A stretch of 64,000 nt of DNA from Byssovorax sp. GTDB taxonomy: Bacteria; Myxococcota_A; Polyangia; Polyangiales; Polyangiaceae. The stretch is from NCBI GenBank assembly GCA_025362495.1, contig JANYGI010000023.1, positions 1-64,000 on the forward strand, written 5' to 3'. The notes under the pieces are model-generated. The model was not told the origin of the DNA. It searched no databases and worked only from the letters and a program-made list of their open reading frames with translations. Made by a program: the position numbers and the translations under genes. Positions 21,363 to 29,037 of this stretch are shown here, one piece after another (within the stretch, counting starts at the first letter, position 1; every line of letters begins with the position of its first letter).

Positions 21363-22700
21363 TCACGGCGACCTCGGCCGATAGCACACCTGCATCCACG
21401 GGCGCTCGCCGGTGCGGCCGATCTCGCTGCTCAGGAGCTGGGTTTGCGCGCGCTCGCGCTCGCTCAGCAGAATGCCATGGTCAGGAAACTTGCCAGCGTA
21501 CCAATCCTCGACGAGCCCGGTGACGTCGAACCAGATCTGATCGGAGCTGAGCACGATGGCTGTGGCGCTGCCGGACGACGCGATCACGACGGGATCGAAG
21601 CTGTTGTCGCCGAACGAGGCCCAGGTCTCGCTCGCCTCGTCCCAGTCCTTCGTCACCCGGTGGACCTCGATGGTCCCGGGGCCGGTCCGGCTCTCGTCGT
21701 GGAGGCCGACTCGCGCGGTGAGCACCGTCGCGCCGGCGGGGAGCCCCGAGAGATCGAAGCGCAGGAGAGCGCGGCGGATCGCGTCGGTGCCCGGCGGTGT
21801 CCCCACGAGCAGATCGACGCTGGCGCCGTGGGCGCGATCGGGCTCGTCGCTGGCGAGGTAGGTGTCGCGCGCTGAGCCTGGATTCAGGCCCTGTCGCTGG
21901 ATGAACCGGCTTTGCAGCGTGCTCTTCTCGCCCGCCAAGACCTTGTCGAGGAACTCGTCGCGAACACCGGGGGACGCCACCCGACCGTGCACACCGACGA
22001 CGTTGCAAAGGGATGTAGGAGCGACGAAGGACGCGACGCCGACCACGACCTCCACGCCTTGCCTGATCACCAGCGCTGGACCGCCGCTGTCGCCGAAGCA
22101 GATGCCGCCGAGCCCGCTGGTCTGATCGGCGGCGATCGTCAGCGGCGCGAGCTCGAGGAGGCGAGCCGCGACCCTCCTTCGAATGGTGTTGAGCGCAGGA
22201 GTGCTCCCGTACCCGACGAGCGTCATCGGGTCTCCGACCGCGAGCTGATCCGGCGCCGAGGCGAGCGGGATCGGCGTCACGTTGAACGCCCCTCCGTCTT
22301 CGACCGCGACGACACAGAAGTCGTAGTCGTCGCTGAACGAGTTGTAGCAGGGGTGGCGCACCGCCGAGGCGACCGGGAACATGAGCGAGGGCTCGGTGTA
22401 GTCCGCGCCGATCCGCACCGTGAGGGCAGGATGGCCCTCGGGGCAGCAGTGCGCGGCGGTGAGCGCGTAGAAGGTGTTGCCGTCAGCGCTCCTGCGGACG
22501 ACGGTCCCGCTGCACATGCTGCCTCGGTCGCTCACGATCGCGATGACGGCATCATGGGTGGAGTCGGCGCGCGCGGCGGCGCCGAGGATCGAGGCCCGAG
22601 CCACCCCACGGCCCTGGCCCGGGGCGCCCCCGCCCGGCGGAGAGCACGATAGCCCGAGAGCGATGGTAACAAGCGCGGTCAGCGCCCTCGATCGCATCAT
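21363..22700 (-). CDS. secreted trypsin-like lipoprotein protease with DNRLRE-type domain
   Basis: 445 residues. ATG 22700 (followed by a second ATG) has a strong ribosome-binding site AAAGGGGG and starts a lipoprotein signal (ALTALVTIALGLSCS). The S1 peptidase triad is complete: YALTAAHCC (His), DYDFCVVAV (Asp), CFGDSGGPALV (Ser). Residues about 295-445 form a DNRLRE/CBM96-like beta domain: DTYLASDEPDRAHGASVDLL, then RRALLRFDLSGLPAGATVL and WFDVTGLVEDWYAGK, a module that usually binds carbohydrate or cell surface. The protein should sit on the outer surface or be released and digest prey or environmental protein. Divergent from the SUFU gene, with about 207 bases between starts. Confidence 0.88.
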   Translation of the reverse strand: MMRSRALTALVTIALGLSCSPPGGGAPGQGRGVARASILGAAARADSTHDAVIAIVSDRGSMCSGTVVRRSADGNTFYALTAAHCCPEGHPALTVRIGADYTEPSLMFPVASAVRHPCYNSFSDDYDFCVVAVEDGGAFNVTPIPLASAPDQLAVGDPMTLVGYGSTPALNTIRRRVAARLLELAPLTIAADQTSGLGGICFGDSGGPALVIRQGVEVVVGVASFVAPTSLCNVVGVHGRVASPGVRDEFLDKVLAGEKSTLQSRFIQRQGLNPGSARDTYLASDEPDRAHGASVDLLVGTPPGTDAIRRALLRFDLSGLPAGATVLTARVGLHDESRTGPGTIEVHRVTKDWDEASETWASFGDNSFDPVVIASSGSATAIVLSSDQIWFDVTGLVEDWYAGKFPDHGILLSERERAQTQLLSSEIGRTGERPWMQVCYRPRSP

Positions 22701-22907
22701 TTGACCCCCTTTCACAACATAACGACCTCGGGCGGGATCCGGAAGGCACCCCGAACAGAGTCGAATTGCCATCCAGGGATGGAGTGCGGAAGAAATGGAT
22801 TCTCGGGGGACACCCCTCTTGCAGAGCAGGAGCGGATTCGCCCCGAGCAGGATTGTCGCGCGCGCCGCGCGTCATGACAGCGAGCGCGTTGATGCGGCGC
22901 GGCGGCC

Positions 22908-23969
22908 GTGATACCGGCAGTGGTGGCCACGACAAAGCAAGAATTCGAGCTCACGGACCCACGCAGCGTCGACTCTTCCGCGGTCGACGCGCTCGACACC
23001 GCGCTCGCCGCGGCGTGCGGCGCGCAGAAGGCGAGCGTGCTCCACGCCATCGATCCGCGGCGTATCCTCTCCTTCGAGGCGGGCGGCCCGGCCGTGTGGA
23101 GCGTGGCAATCGCCACGGGCTCCGCGCCGACTCCCTATCACCTCTACGTCACGTATGGCCTCTCCGGCAGCATCGATCCGCGCCGCCACGAGCAGGGCCT
23201 CGAGCACGAGCTGTCGATCCGGATCCCCGCCACGAGCGAGGGGCCGCCGATGTGGCCAACGCTGCTCCTGCGCCACCTCGGGCGCTACGTGCTGACGGCG
23301 CGGCGCGAGCTCCGCGTCGGCGAGGTGATGCCGCTCTTTGCCCCGCTCAGCCGCGCTGCCCTGCAGCCCGAGCACCACGCGGCGCAGCCCGACTCGCGAC
23401 TCCAGGCCATCCTCGTCGGCGGGGACTCGCAGCTTCGCGGCGTGGCGACTCACAAAGGCCCGATCGAGGTCCGGCGGATCTACGGTATCGACGAGGCGGA
23501 GCGACGCCTGATAGAGCGCTGGTCGGTGGCGGGCTTCGGCGGCCAGATCGCGGGGCGCGATCCCACGTTGACGACCGATCTCGATCGCCCGAGCTGGGCC
23601 GACCAGGCCGCAATCGTCTCAGCCATTGACGAAGGCGCCGAGCGCGAGGGCAGCGCGACCACCGCAATGGCTCTCCCCGGGGTGCGCTGGGAGCGGAGCC
23701 GCGACGCCTGGACGATCCGCCTGCCCGGCGGCGACGCGGCCCGCCACCTCGCCGCGGTGCTCGAAGGACGCCTCCCGCACGGCCGCCACCTCCTCGTCCA
23801 CGACGTCGAGCCGAAGCCGCAAACGCAGGTGGCCCTGGTCCCCGCAGAGGCGCTCTCGATCCACGAGGAGCGCGGCGTGCTCGTGCTCGGAATGCCGGCC
23901 GACAGCTTCTACCTGACGATGCTCGCGCGCGGCGAGAAGAGCTACGAGTGGGTGTTCAGCGACGAGTGA
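22908..23969 (+). CDS. SUFU (suppressor-of-fused) domain protein
   Basis: 353 residues. Residues about 60-150 match the SUFU fold: PYHLYVTYGLSGSID, then EHELSIRIPATSEGPPMWP and LLRHLGRYVL. Bacterial SUFU proteins often act as immunity proteins against polymorphic toxins or as stress proteins. The C-terminal 150 residues carry a beta-rich, unassigned domain ending in SFYLTMLARGEKSYEWVF. The start GTG 22908 is uncertain; GTGs a few codons downstream are alternatives. No toxin gene is adjacent, so this would be an orphan immunity-like protein; a role in the envelope stress logic of the neighbouring ECF operon is only a guess. Confidence 0.75.
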   Translation: MIPAVVATTKQEFELTDPRSVDSSAVDALDTALAAACGAQKASVLHAIDPRRILSFEAGGPAVWSVAIATGSAPTPYHLYVTYGLSGSIDPRRHEQGLEHELSIRIPATSEGPPMWPTLLLRHLGRYVLTARRELRVGEVMPLFAPLSRAALQPEHHAAQPDSRLQAILVGGDSQLRGVATHKGPIEVRRIYGIDEAERRLIERWSVAGFGGQIAGRDPTLTTDLDRPSWADQAAIVSAIDEGAEREGSATTAMALPGVRWERSRDAWTIRLPGGDAARHLAAVLEGRLPHGRHLLVHDVEPKPQTQVALVPAEALSIHEERGVLVLGMPADSFYLTMLARGEKSYEWVFSDE

Positions 23970-24092
23970 TCGCGGGGCGCCCCGACGGGCTGCGGTGGGG
24001 GTGGGCTCGCGATTCGTGCTCTTTCGCGGCCGATTTTGACCCGATTGCGCGGAGCGAATAGCCTCCCGCCGCGCTGCTCGAGCGCGTCATCC

Positions 24093-24740
24093 ATGCCCGC
24101 AAGGATCCAAAGAGCCCTGAACGGGGAGAGAGACGCGGTCCGCGCGCTCGTGGACGAGCTCTCCCCCGTCATCCAGGCGCGCATCGTGCGATCGCTGACG
24201 CGACGGCAGGAGGCGGCGGGTGGGCGCGACGTGCGGCAGGAGGTCCGCGATCTGACCCAGCACATGTTCCTGGTGCTCTTCGCCGACGGCGGCCGCGTCC
24301 TGCGTCAGTGGGATCCGGAGCGCGGCAGCTCGCTGCAAAACTTCATCGGCCTCGTGACCGAGCGGGAGGTCGCGTCGATCCTGCGGCGGCGGCGGCGCAG
24401 CCCCTGGGGCGAGCACCCGACCGAGGACGAGGATTTCGATCGGATGAGCGGCGCCGCGCCAGGACCGGAGAGCGAGGCCATCTCCCGCGATCTGCTCCGC
24501 CGCGTGATCGTCCGCGCCCGCGCCCGGCTGAGCGGGCGAGGGATCGATCTCTTCCAGTGGATCGTCCTCGAGGAGCGCTCGGTCGAGGAGGTCTGCACCC
24601 TCGCCGGGATGACCCCGGAGGCGGTGTATGCGTGGCGCAGCCGCCTCGCGCGCCTCCTCCGCGAGGTTGCTGCCGAAGGCATGTCAGAAGGCGAGGGGAC
24701 GCGTCGAAGGCCTCCCGAGGATGGCGCGAATGACGGATGA
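24093..24740 (+). CDS. ECF-family RNA polymerase sigma factor
   Basis: 215 residues from ATG 24093. Region sigma2 is visible in the first half (RDLTQHMFLVLFADGGRVLRQWDPERGSSLQNFIGLVTEREVASILRRRRR, shown here only as landmarks DLTQHMFLVLF and WDPERGSSLQNFI), and sigma4 near the end (ERSVEEVCTLAGMTPEAVYAWRSRLARLLRE region: VEEVCTLAGMTPEAVYAW). The DNA-binding helix is present. It overlaps the following membrane-protein gene by 20 bases and is the first gene of a three-gene operon ending with a CHAT protease. The sigma factor should direct transcription of its own operon and perhaps envelope genes on release from its regulator. Confidence 0.88.
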   Translation: MPARIQRALNGERDAVRALVDELSPVIQARIVRSLTRRQEAAGGRDVRQEVRDLTQHMFLVLFADGGRVLRQWDPERGSSLQNFIGLVTEREVASILRRRRRSPWGEHPTEDEDFDRMSGAAPGPESEAISRDLLRRVIVRARARLSGRGIDLFQWIVLEERSVEEVCTLAGMTPEAVYAWRSRLARLLREVAAEGMSEGEGTRRRPPEDGANDG

Positions 24741-25560
24741 TGAGCTGCTCCAGGCCGCCGGCGAGGCGGCGCGCGAGGGCGATCCTCTCCAGGACGAGCG
24801 GTGGGACGCCCTGCCGAGCGGGGGCCTGAGCGAGGGCGATCTCGCGGCGCTCCGCCTCCTCGCCGATCAATCGGACAGCGCGCGAAGCGCGTTTGAAGCG
24901 CTTCAGCCGCTCGACGAAGCCGCGCGTGAGCAGATCGTGGACGGGATCCTGGCCGGGCTCGCCGCGGGCGCGCCGGCGGCTCCTCTGCCGGAGAAAACGC
25001 CCGGGGACGGCGCGCGGGTGATCGCGTTTCCACGACGAGCGCGCCGCGCGCTGGGAGCGCTCGCCGTGGCGGGATCGCTCGCCGCGGCCGCGGCGCTGCT
25101 GCTCTTCCTCCCGCGCGGCGTGTCGTCTCTCCCGGGCTACGAGGCGTCGCTCGTCGGCGAGCAGGCCCAGCGCTCGAGCGCGCCCGGCGCCGGCGTCCCG
25201 CAGCTCGGACCGGGCTCCCGGCTCGAGCTTGTGCTCCGCCCCGAGGTTGCCGTCGACGGGCCGGTCGCGGTGCGGAGCTTCCTTTCGTGCGGCGCAGAGG
25301 TTCGGTCCTGGGATGCGCCCGCCGTGATCGCCGACGGCGGATCGATCCGGGTCACCGGCGGCTACGACGCGCTGTTCGGTGATCTCCCGACGGGATCTTG
25401 CGAGCTAGTGTTCGCCGTCGGCCGGCCGTCGGCGCTCCCGTCGAGCCTGGAAGCGGTGACCGCTGCGCTGCGGGAACCGGTACGCTCTCGGACCGAAGCA
25501 TGGCACCTCGTGCGCGTCCCGATCCGGCTCGTCGATCGCGCTCGCCCTGGATCCCCTTGA
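24721..25560 (+). CDS. single-pass membrane protein in anti-sigma position
   Basis: 279 residues. The N-terminal 100 residues are cytoplasmic and helical (MTDDELLQAAGEAAREGD, LSEGDLAALRLLADQSD), one transmembrane segment follows (LGALAVAGSLAAAAALLLFL), then a periplasmic beta-rich domain (about 125-279) with a pair of Cys (FLSCGAEV, GSCELVF). This is the layout of an anti-sigma factor, although no ZAS zinc motif (HxxxCxxC) is seen, so the family differs from classical anti-sigma proteins. ATG 24721 follows a CCGAGG ribosome-binding site; a second ATG is 9 bases downstream. It overlaps sigma by 20 bases and the CHAT gene by 61 bases, so all three are co-expressed. Confidence 0.72.
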   Translation: MARMTDDELLQAAGEAAREGDPLQDERWDALPSGGLSEGDLAALRLLADQSDSARSAFEALQPLDEAAREQIVDGILAGLAAGAPAAPLPEKTPGDGARVIAFPRRARRALGALAVAGSLAAAAALLLFLPRGVSSLPGYEASLVGEQAQRSSAPGAGVPQLGPGSRLELVLRPEVAVDGPVAVRSFLSCGAEVRSWDAPAVIADGGSIRVTGGYDALFGDLPTGSCELVFAVGRPSALPSSLEAVTAALREPVRSRTEAWHLVRVPIRLVDRARPGSP

Positions 25561-28289
25561 TTTCTGCGCTCGCGGCGCTCGTACCGGCCTGCGGTCGGGG
25601 CGCTCCTCCCGCTGCGCCGCTGCCCCTCGAGGTGGAGATCGCCGGGTGCGCCTCGGTGCGCGCGGGGCCGATCTGCGTCACCGACGCAGCGACGTCGCTC
25701 GCTGTGTGGGTGAAGGCCAACAAGGGCGCGGCGATCAGCGTCCGCGTCGACGACCGGGGGATCGCCGCGGAGCGCGCGCCGATCGAAGATGGACTCCTGT
25801 TGAGGCTTCCCGCCGGGGCCGCCGCGACCGGCAGCGAGCTCGTGGTGCACGCAGCGCTCGGTGCGGACGAGGGATCGTTCCGGATCGCGCTCGCTCGGCC
25901 CGAGATCGATCCGGCGTTCGACGAGGCCGAAGCCCTGCGCCTCGGCCAGCACCTCGACGAGGCCGCGCTCCGCTTCACGGCGCTGGCGGGGAGCAGCGCG
26001 CCGAACCTGCGGGCCCGGGCAACGGGGAAGCTCGCGCGGATCGCGCTGGCGCAGGGTCGGATTGCGGACGCGGTGCGAATCTTCGGCGAGGCGATCGCCC
26101 TCGATGGCGCCACGGGGCGGGTCTCGGACGAGTTCCGCGATCGCTGCGCGCTCTCGTTCGCGCTCGTCGACGAGAGCCATCGCTTCGCCGAAGCGCGCGA
26201 CGCGCTCGCTCCGCTGGAGGCGCTCGGATCGGTCTATCCGGAAGGGCGGGCCTCGGCTGTGTACTACGCGGCGCTCGTCGCGTTCGAGGCGGGCGACTAC
26301 CGCGCGGCGGTGCGCCTGTTGCGCGAAGCCGAGGCCGGCACCCGGAGGCTCGGGCGCGACGAGCTGCGGATCGACGTCCTGGAAGTGGAGGCCAACGTGC
26401 TCCACGCGCTCGGCCGCCGCGCCGAGGCAGTGTCGTTGCAACGGCAGGCGCGCGACGCTCGCCCCGCGGACGGCCCCGCGTGCAGCCGCGCCGGGTCGAG
26501 CAACAACCTCGGGTGGCTGTTGCTCGACGCCGAGGTCCGCGCGGAGGGCGGCGAGCGCGCGCAGGATCCGATCCCGCTCTTCGAGGAGGCGCTCACGCTC
26601 CTTCGACGGGAGTGCGCGCACCCGCCGTTGCTCGCCAGCACGCTCACCAACCTCGCCCATGCGTACCTCGCTCGAGAAAATCCGGCGCGGAGCCGCGCCT
26701 ACCTCGACGAAGCGCGCGCCGCCCACCCCGAGGCGGACGTGGTGAGGCAAGCGGAGTGGCTCGAGATCGAGGGGAGGATCGCGCTCGGCGACGGCAAGAC
26801 CTCGCGCTCGCTCGAGCTCTACGATCAGCTCGCGACGCTCTCGGCGCGCACGCTGCTGCCGGACGCGCGCTGGCAAGCGGCGCTCGGGCGGGCGAGGGCG
26901 CTCGACACGCTCGGGCGCATCGAGCCGGCGCGCGCGGCGTATGCGGAGGCGGAGCGGCTCCTCGACGACGACGGCTTCCTCGTGCCGCTCGGCGAAGGCA
27001 AAGGCACGTTCCTCGGCAAGCGCGAGGAGAGCGCGCGGCGGCGCGTCGATTTCCTCTTTCGCCATGGCAGCCCCGAGGCCGCCGAGGCGGCGCGGCGATC
27101 GCGCGCGCGCGTGCTCGCGACGATCGAGTGGACCTCGCGCCTCGGCGCGCTCGATCCCGAGCGCCGCGCCCGCTGGCAGGCGTCGCTGGCGGCGTACCGG
27201 CGCGCGCGCGAAGCGATCGACGCCGAGGCCGCCGCGGACTGGAAGCTCTCGGCGACCCGACTCGCCGCGGTCCTCGCCGAGCGCGGGCGGGCCGAGGAGC
27301 GCCTTCGATCGATGCTCGATCAAGGCCTCGCGACGCTGCGACCCGCGCCCGTCAGCGAGGCGCCCGCCCCGCACGCCCTCCCCGTGCCGCGAGGCGGCGA
27401 AGTCTTCCTGGTTTACCACCCGTCGCCTTCTGGCTGGGTCGGCTTCGCGATCGCCGAGCGCGGCGTCGTGGCGCGGAGGATCCCGCCGCTCGACCCCGGC
27501 GCCTCGGACGCCGAGCTCTCGACGCTGCTCCTCGAGCCGTTCCGCGACTCCATCGCCTCCGCGACGCGCCTGCGCGTCCTGCCGTACGGCGCCCTCGAGC
27601 ACGTGGATTTTCACGCGCTGCCGTGGGATGGCGCGCCCCTCGTCGCGCGCTGCCCCGTGGTCTACGGTGTCGATTTGCCGGCGCGATCCGAGGCGCCTCG
27701 CGACGCCGGCGCCGAGCTCGCGCTGATCGTCGCCGATCCGCGCGGCAACCTGCCCGCCGCGCGCGACGAGGCCCGCGCGGTCGACGCCGCGCTCCGCGCC
27801 CACGGATCGCGCACGCAGCTCCTCACCGGCGACGAGGCCTCGCACCGCGCGGTCTGCGACGGGATCGAGGATCCGCAGACGGCGCAGCTCCACTACGCAG
27901 GCCACGGCGTCTTCGAGGGTCGCGACGGCTGGGAGAGCGGCCTGCCGCTGACCGCCGGCGGATGGCTCACGGTCGGCGACGTGCTCGCCCTGCGCCGCGC
28001 GCCCGCTCGCGTGCTCCTCTCCGGCTGCGAGACGGCGCGCACCGCCCCCGAATCTCGAGCAGCCAGCCTCGGCATCGCGCAGGCGTTCATCCTCGCCGGG
28101 GCGCGCGCCGTGGTGGCCGCGACTCGCCCCATCGACGACGCGCTCGCCGAGCGGCTGATGCGCGCCCTGTACGAGGCTCCCTCCGGCCCATCCATGGATC
28201 TCGGCGCCGCGCTGCGCGAAGCGCAGATCACCGTCCGCCGCGAGACCCCGGCCGCCGACTGGGCGAGCTTCCGCGTGCTCGTTCCGTAG
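25500..28289 (+). CDS. TPR-CHAT caspase-like protease with lipoprotein signal
   Basis: 929 residues from ATG 25500. The N-terminus (MAPRARPDPARRSRSPWIPL, then ISALAALVPAC) looks like a lipoprotein signal with Cys about 31. Residues about 45-130 form a beta domain, about 135-560 a TPR solenoid, and about 620-929 a CHAT domain with the caspase-type dyad His802 (LHYAGHGVFEG) and Cys843 (LLSGCETART). CHAT proteases cut partner proteins, usually with TPR domains as the sensor; most known ones are cytoplasmic. Here the signal would place the protease in the periplasm or outer membrane, in an operon with an ECF sigma factor and a membrane regulator. The predicted target is that regulator or an envelope protein; this is inference. 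Confidence 0.85.
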   Translation: MAPRARPDPARRSRSPWIPLISALAALVPACGRGAPPAAPLPLEVEIAGCASVRAGPICVTDAATSLAVWVKANKGAAISVRVDDRGIAAERAPIEDGLLLRLPAGAAATGSELVVHAALGADEGSFRIALARPEIDPAFDEAEALRLGQHLDEAALRFTALAGSSAPNLRARATGKLARIALAQGRIADAVRIFGEAIALDGATGRVSDEFRDRCALSFALVDESHRFAEARDALAPLEALGSVYPEGRASAVYYAALVAFEAGDYRAAVRLLREAEAGTRRLGRDELRIDVLEVEANVLHALGRRAEAVSLQRQARDARPADGPACSRAGSSNNLGWLLLDAEVRAEGGERAQDPIPLFEEALTLLRRECAHPPLLASTLTNLAHAYLARENPARSRAYLDEARAAHPEADVVRQAEWLEIEGRIALGDGKTSRSLELYDQLATLSARTLLPDARWQAALGRARALDTLGRIEPARAAYAEAERLLDDDGFLVPLGEGKGTFLGKREESARRRVDFLFRHGSPEAAEAARRSRARVLATIEWTSRLGALDPERRARWQASLAAYRRAREAIDAEAAADWKLSATRLAAVLAERGRAEERLRSMLDQGLATLRPAPVSEAPAPHALPVPRGGEVFLVYHPSPSGWVGFAIAERGVVARRIPPLDPGASDAELSTLLLEPFRDSIASATRLRVLPYGALEHVDFHALPWDGAPLVARCPVVYGVDLPARSEAPRDAGAELALIVADPRGNLPAARDEARAVDAALRAHGSRTQLLTGDEASHRAVCDGIEDPQTAQLHYAGHGVFEGRDGWESGLPLTAGGWLTVGDVLALRRAPARVLLSGCETARTAPESRAASLGIAQAFILAGARAVVAATRPIDDALAERLMRALYEAPSGPSMDLGAALREAQITVRRETPAADWASFRVLVP

Positions 28290-28401
28290 GCGACCCCCCG
28301 CGGGGATGCGACGCTCAACAAAAGAGCGACACGCCTGTCAGAGCGGCGCGCGACGTGTCGAACATCCACGCACTCGGAGCTGCATCCAGGAACAGAATCG
28401 A

Positions 28402-28854
28402 ATGAAGCGAGCAATCATGATCGGGCTCGGGTGCCTCCTCATCACGGGATGCGGTCCCGAGGGGGCGAACGAGATGGAGGACGAGGCGACTCCGCGCCTC
28501 TCGACCAGCGACGTGGACACGCCGGCGGAGCCCACCCTGGATAGCGGAGGCATCGAGCAGACGATCAAGCCATGCCCCGCCTGCACCGGCCAGTGGAACG
28601 CCCCGGAGGGCTTCCTCGACTACCGCATCCCCGAGGGCGTCGAGGTCACTTCGTCCGAGCTGACGCTCGTCCTCCGGTACGAGGATCTGCACACGCAAAC
28701 GTGCGTGTTCCAGGGCTTCTCGCGCAAGGACGAGGTGGCCGTCGACTGCGGGTCGACGGGCTCGCCGCTCTCCGCAGAGCTCGTGTTCCTCTCCGGCTCC
28801 ACGTGGATGAGCGTTTCGCTCATCGTCGTCGAGGCCGCTCCGTCGACCCACTGA
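28402..28854 (+). CDS. small secreted lipoprotein
   Basis: 150 residues with a lipobox (IGLGCLLITGCGPEG, Cys 16-17 region). An acidic Thr/Ser-rich linker leads to a beta-rich domain of about 100 residues with four Cys (PCPACTG near the start, TCVFQ, VDCGS), compatible with two disulfides. No family recognised. Gap of 112 bases after the CHAT gene; possibly a separate transcript. A strong stem-loop follows its stop codon. Confidence 0.72.
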   Translation: MKRAIMIGLGCLLITGCGPEGANEMEDEATPRLSTSDVDTPAEPTLDSGGIEQTIKPCPACTGQWNAPEGFLDYRIPEGVEVTSSELTLVLRYEDLHTQTCVFQGFSRKDEVAVDCGSTGSPLSAELVFLSGSTWMSVSLIVVEAAPSTH

Positions 28855-28887
28855 TCTCGGCGCCGGCGCTCGCCGGCCGAGGAGATC
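28853..28887. terminator. stem-loop after the 28402-28854 lipoprotein gene
   Basis: GATCTC (28853-28858) pairs with GAGATC (28882-28887) and GCCGGCG (28862-28868) with CGCCGGC (28871-28877), around a two-base loop with a small bulge. No T-run follows, so a Rho-assisted or processing end is as likely as intrinsic termination. Confidence 0.35.
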
Positions 28888-29037
28888 ATCAATCTTCAGA
28901 TACGTTGTCAGATCGTCGCGACCCGCGGCGAAGCCCTGAACGACGGTGAAGAACCCGCGCGAGAGCCGGCTCCGAGAGGGGCGCGGCCGGCGCGCGCCTG
29001 CCTGCATCTCGAATCTCTGTCCGATGGAGGAATGACC

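Noticed and set aside
25362-27905. 847-codon frame on the minus strand antisense to the CHAT gene
   Set aside because: Arg/Ala/Gly-rich shadow frame without motifs; the plus-strand CHAT motifs are unambiguous.
28296-28305. CCCCGCGGGG palindrome after the CHAT gene as a terminator
   Set aside because: Only 10 bases with no loop and no T-run; not enough for a call.
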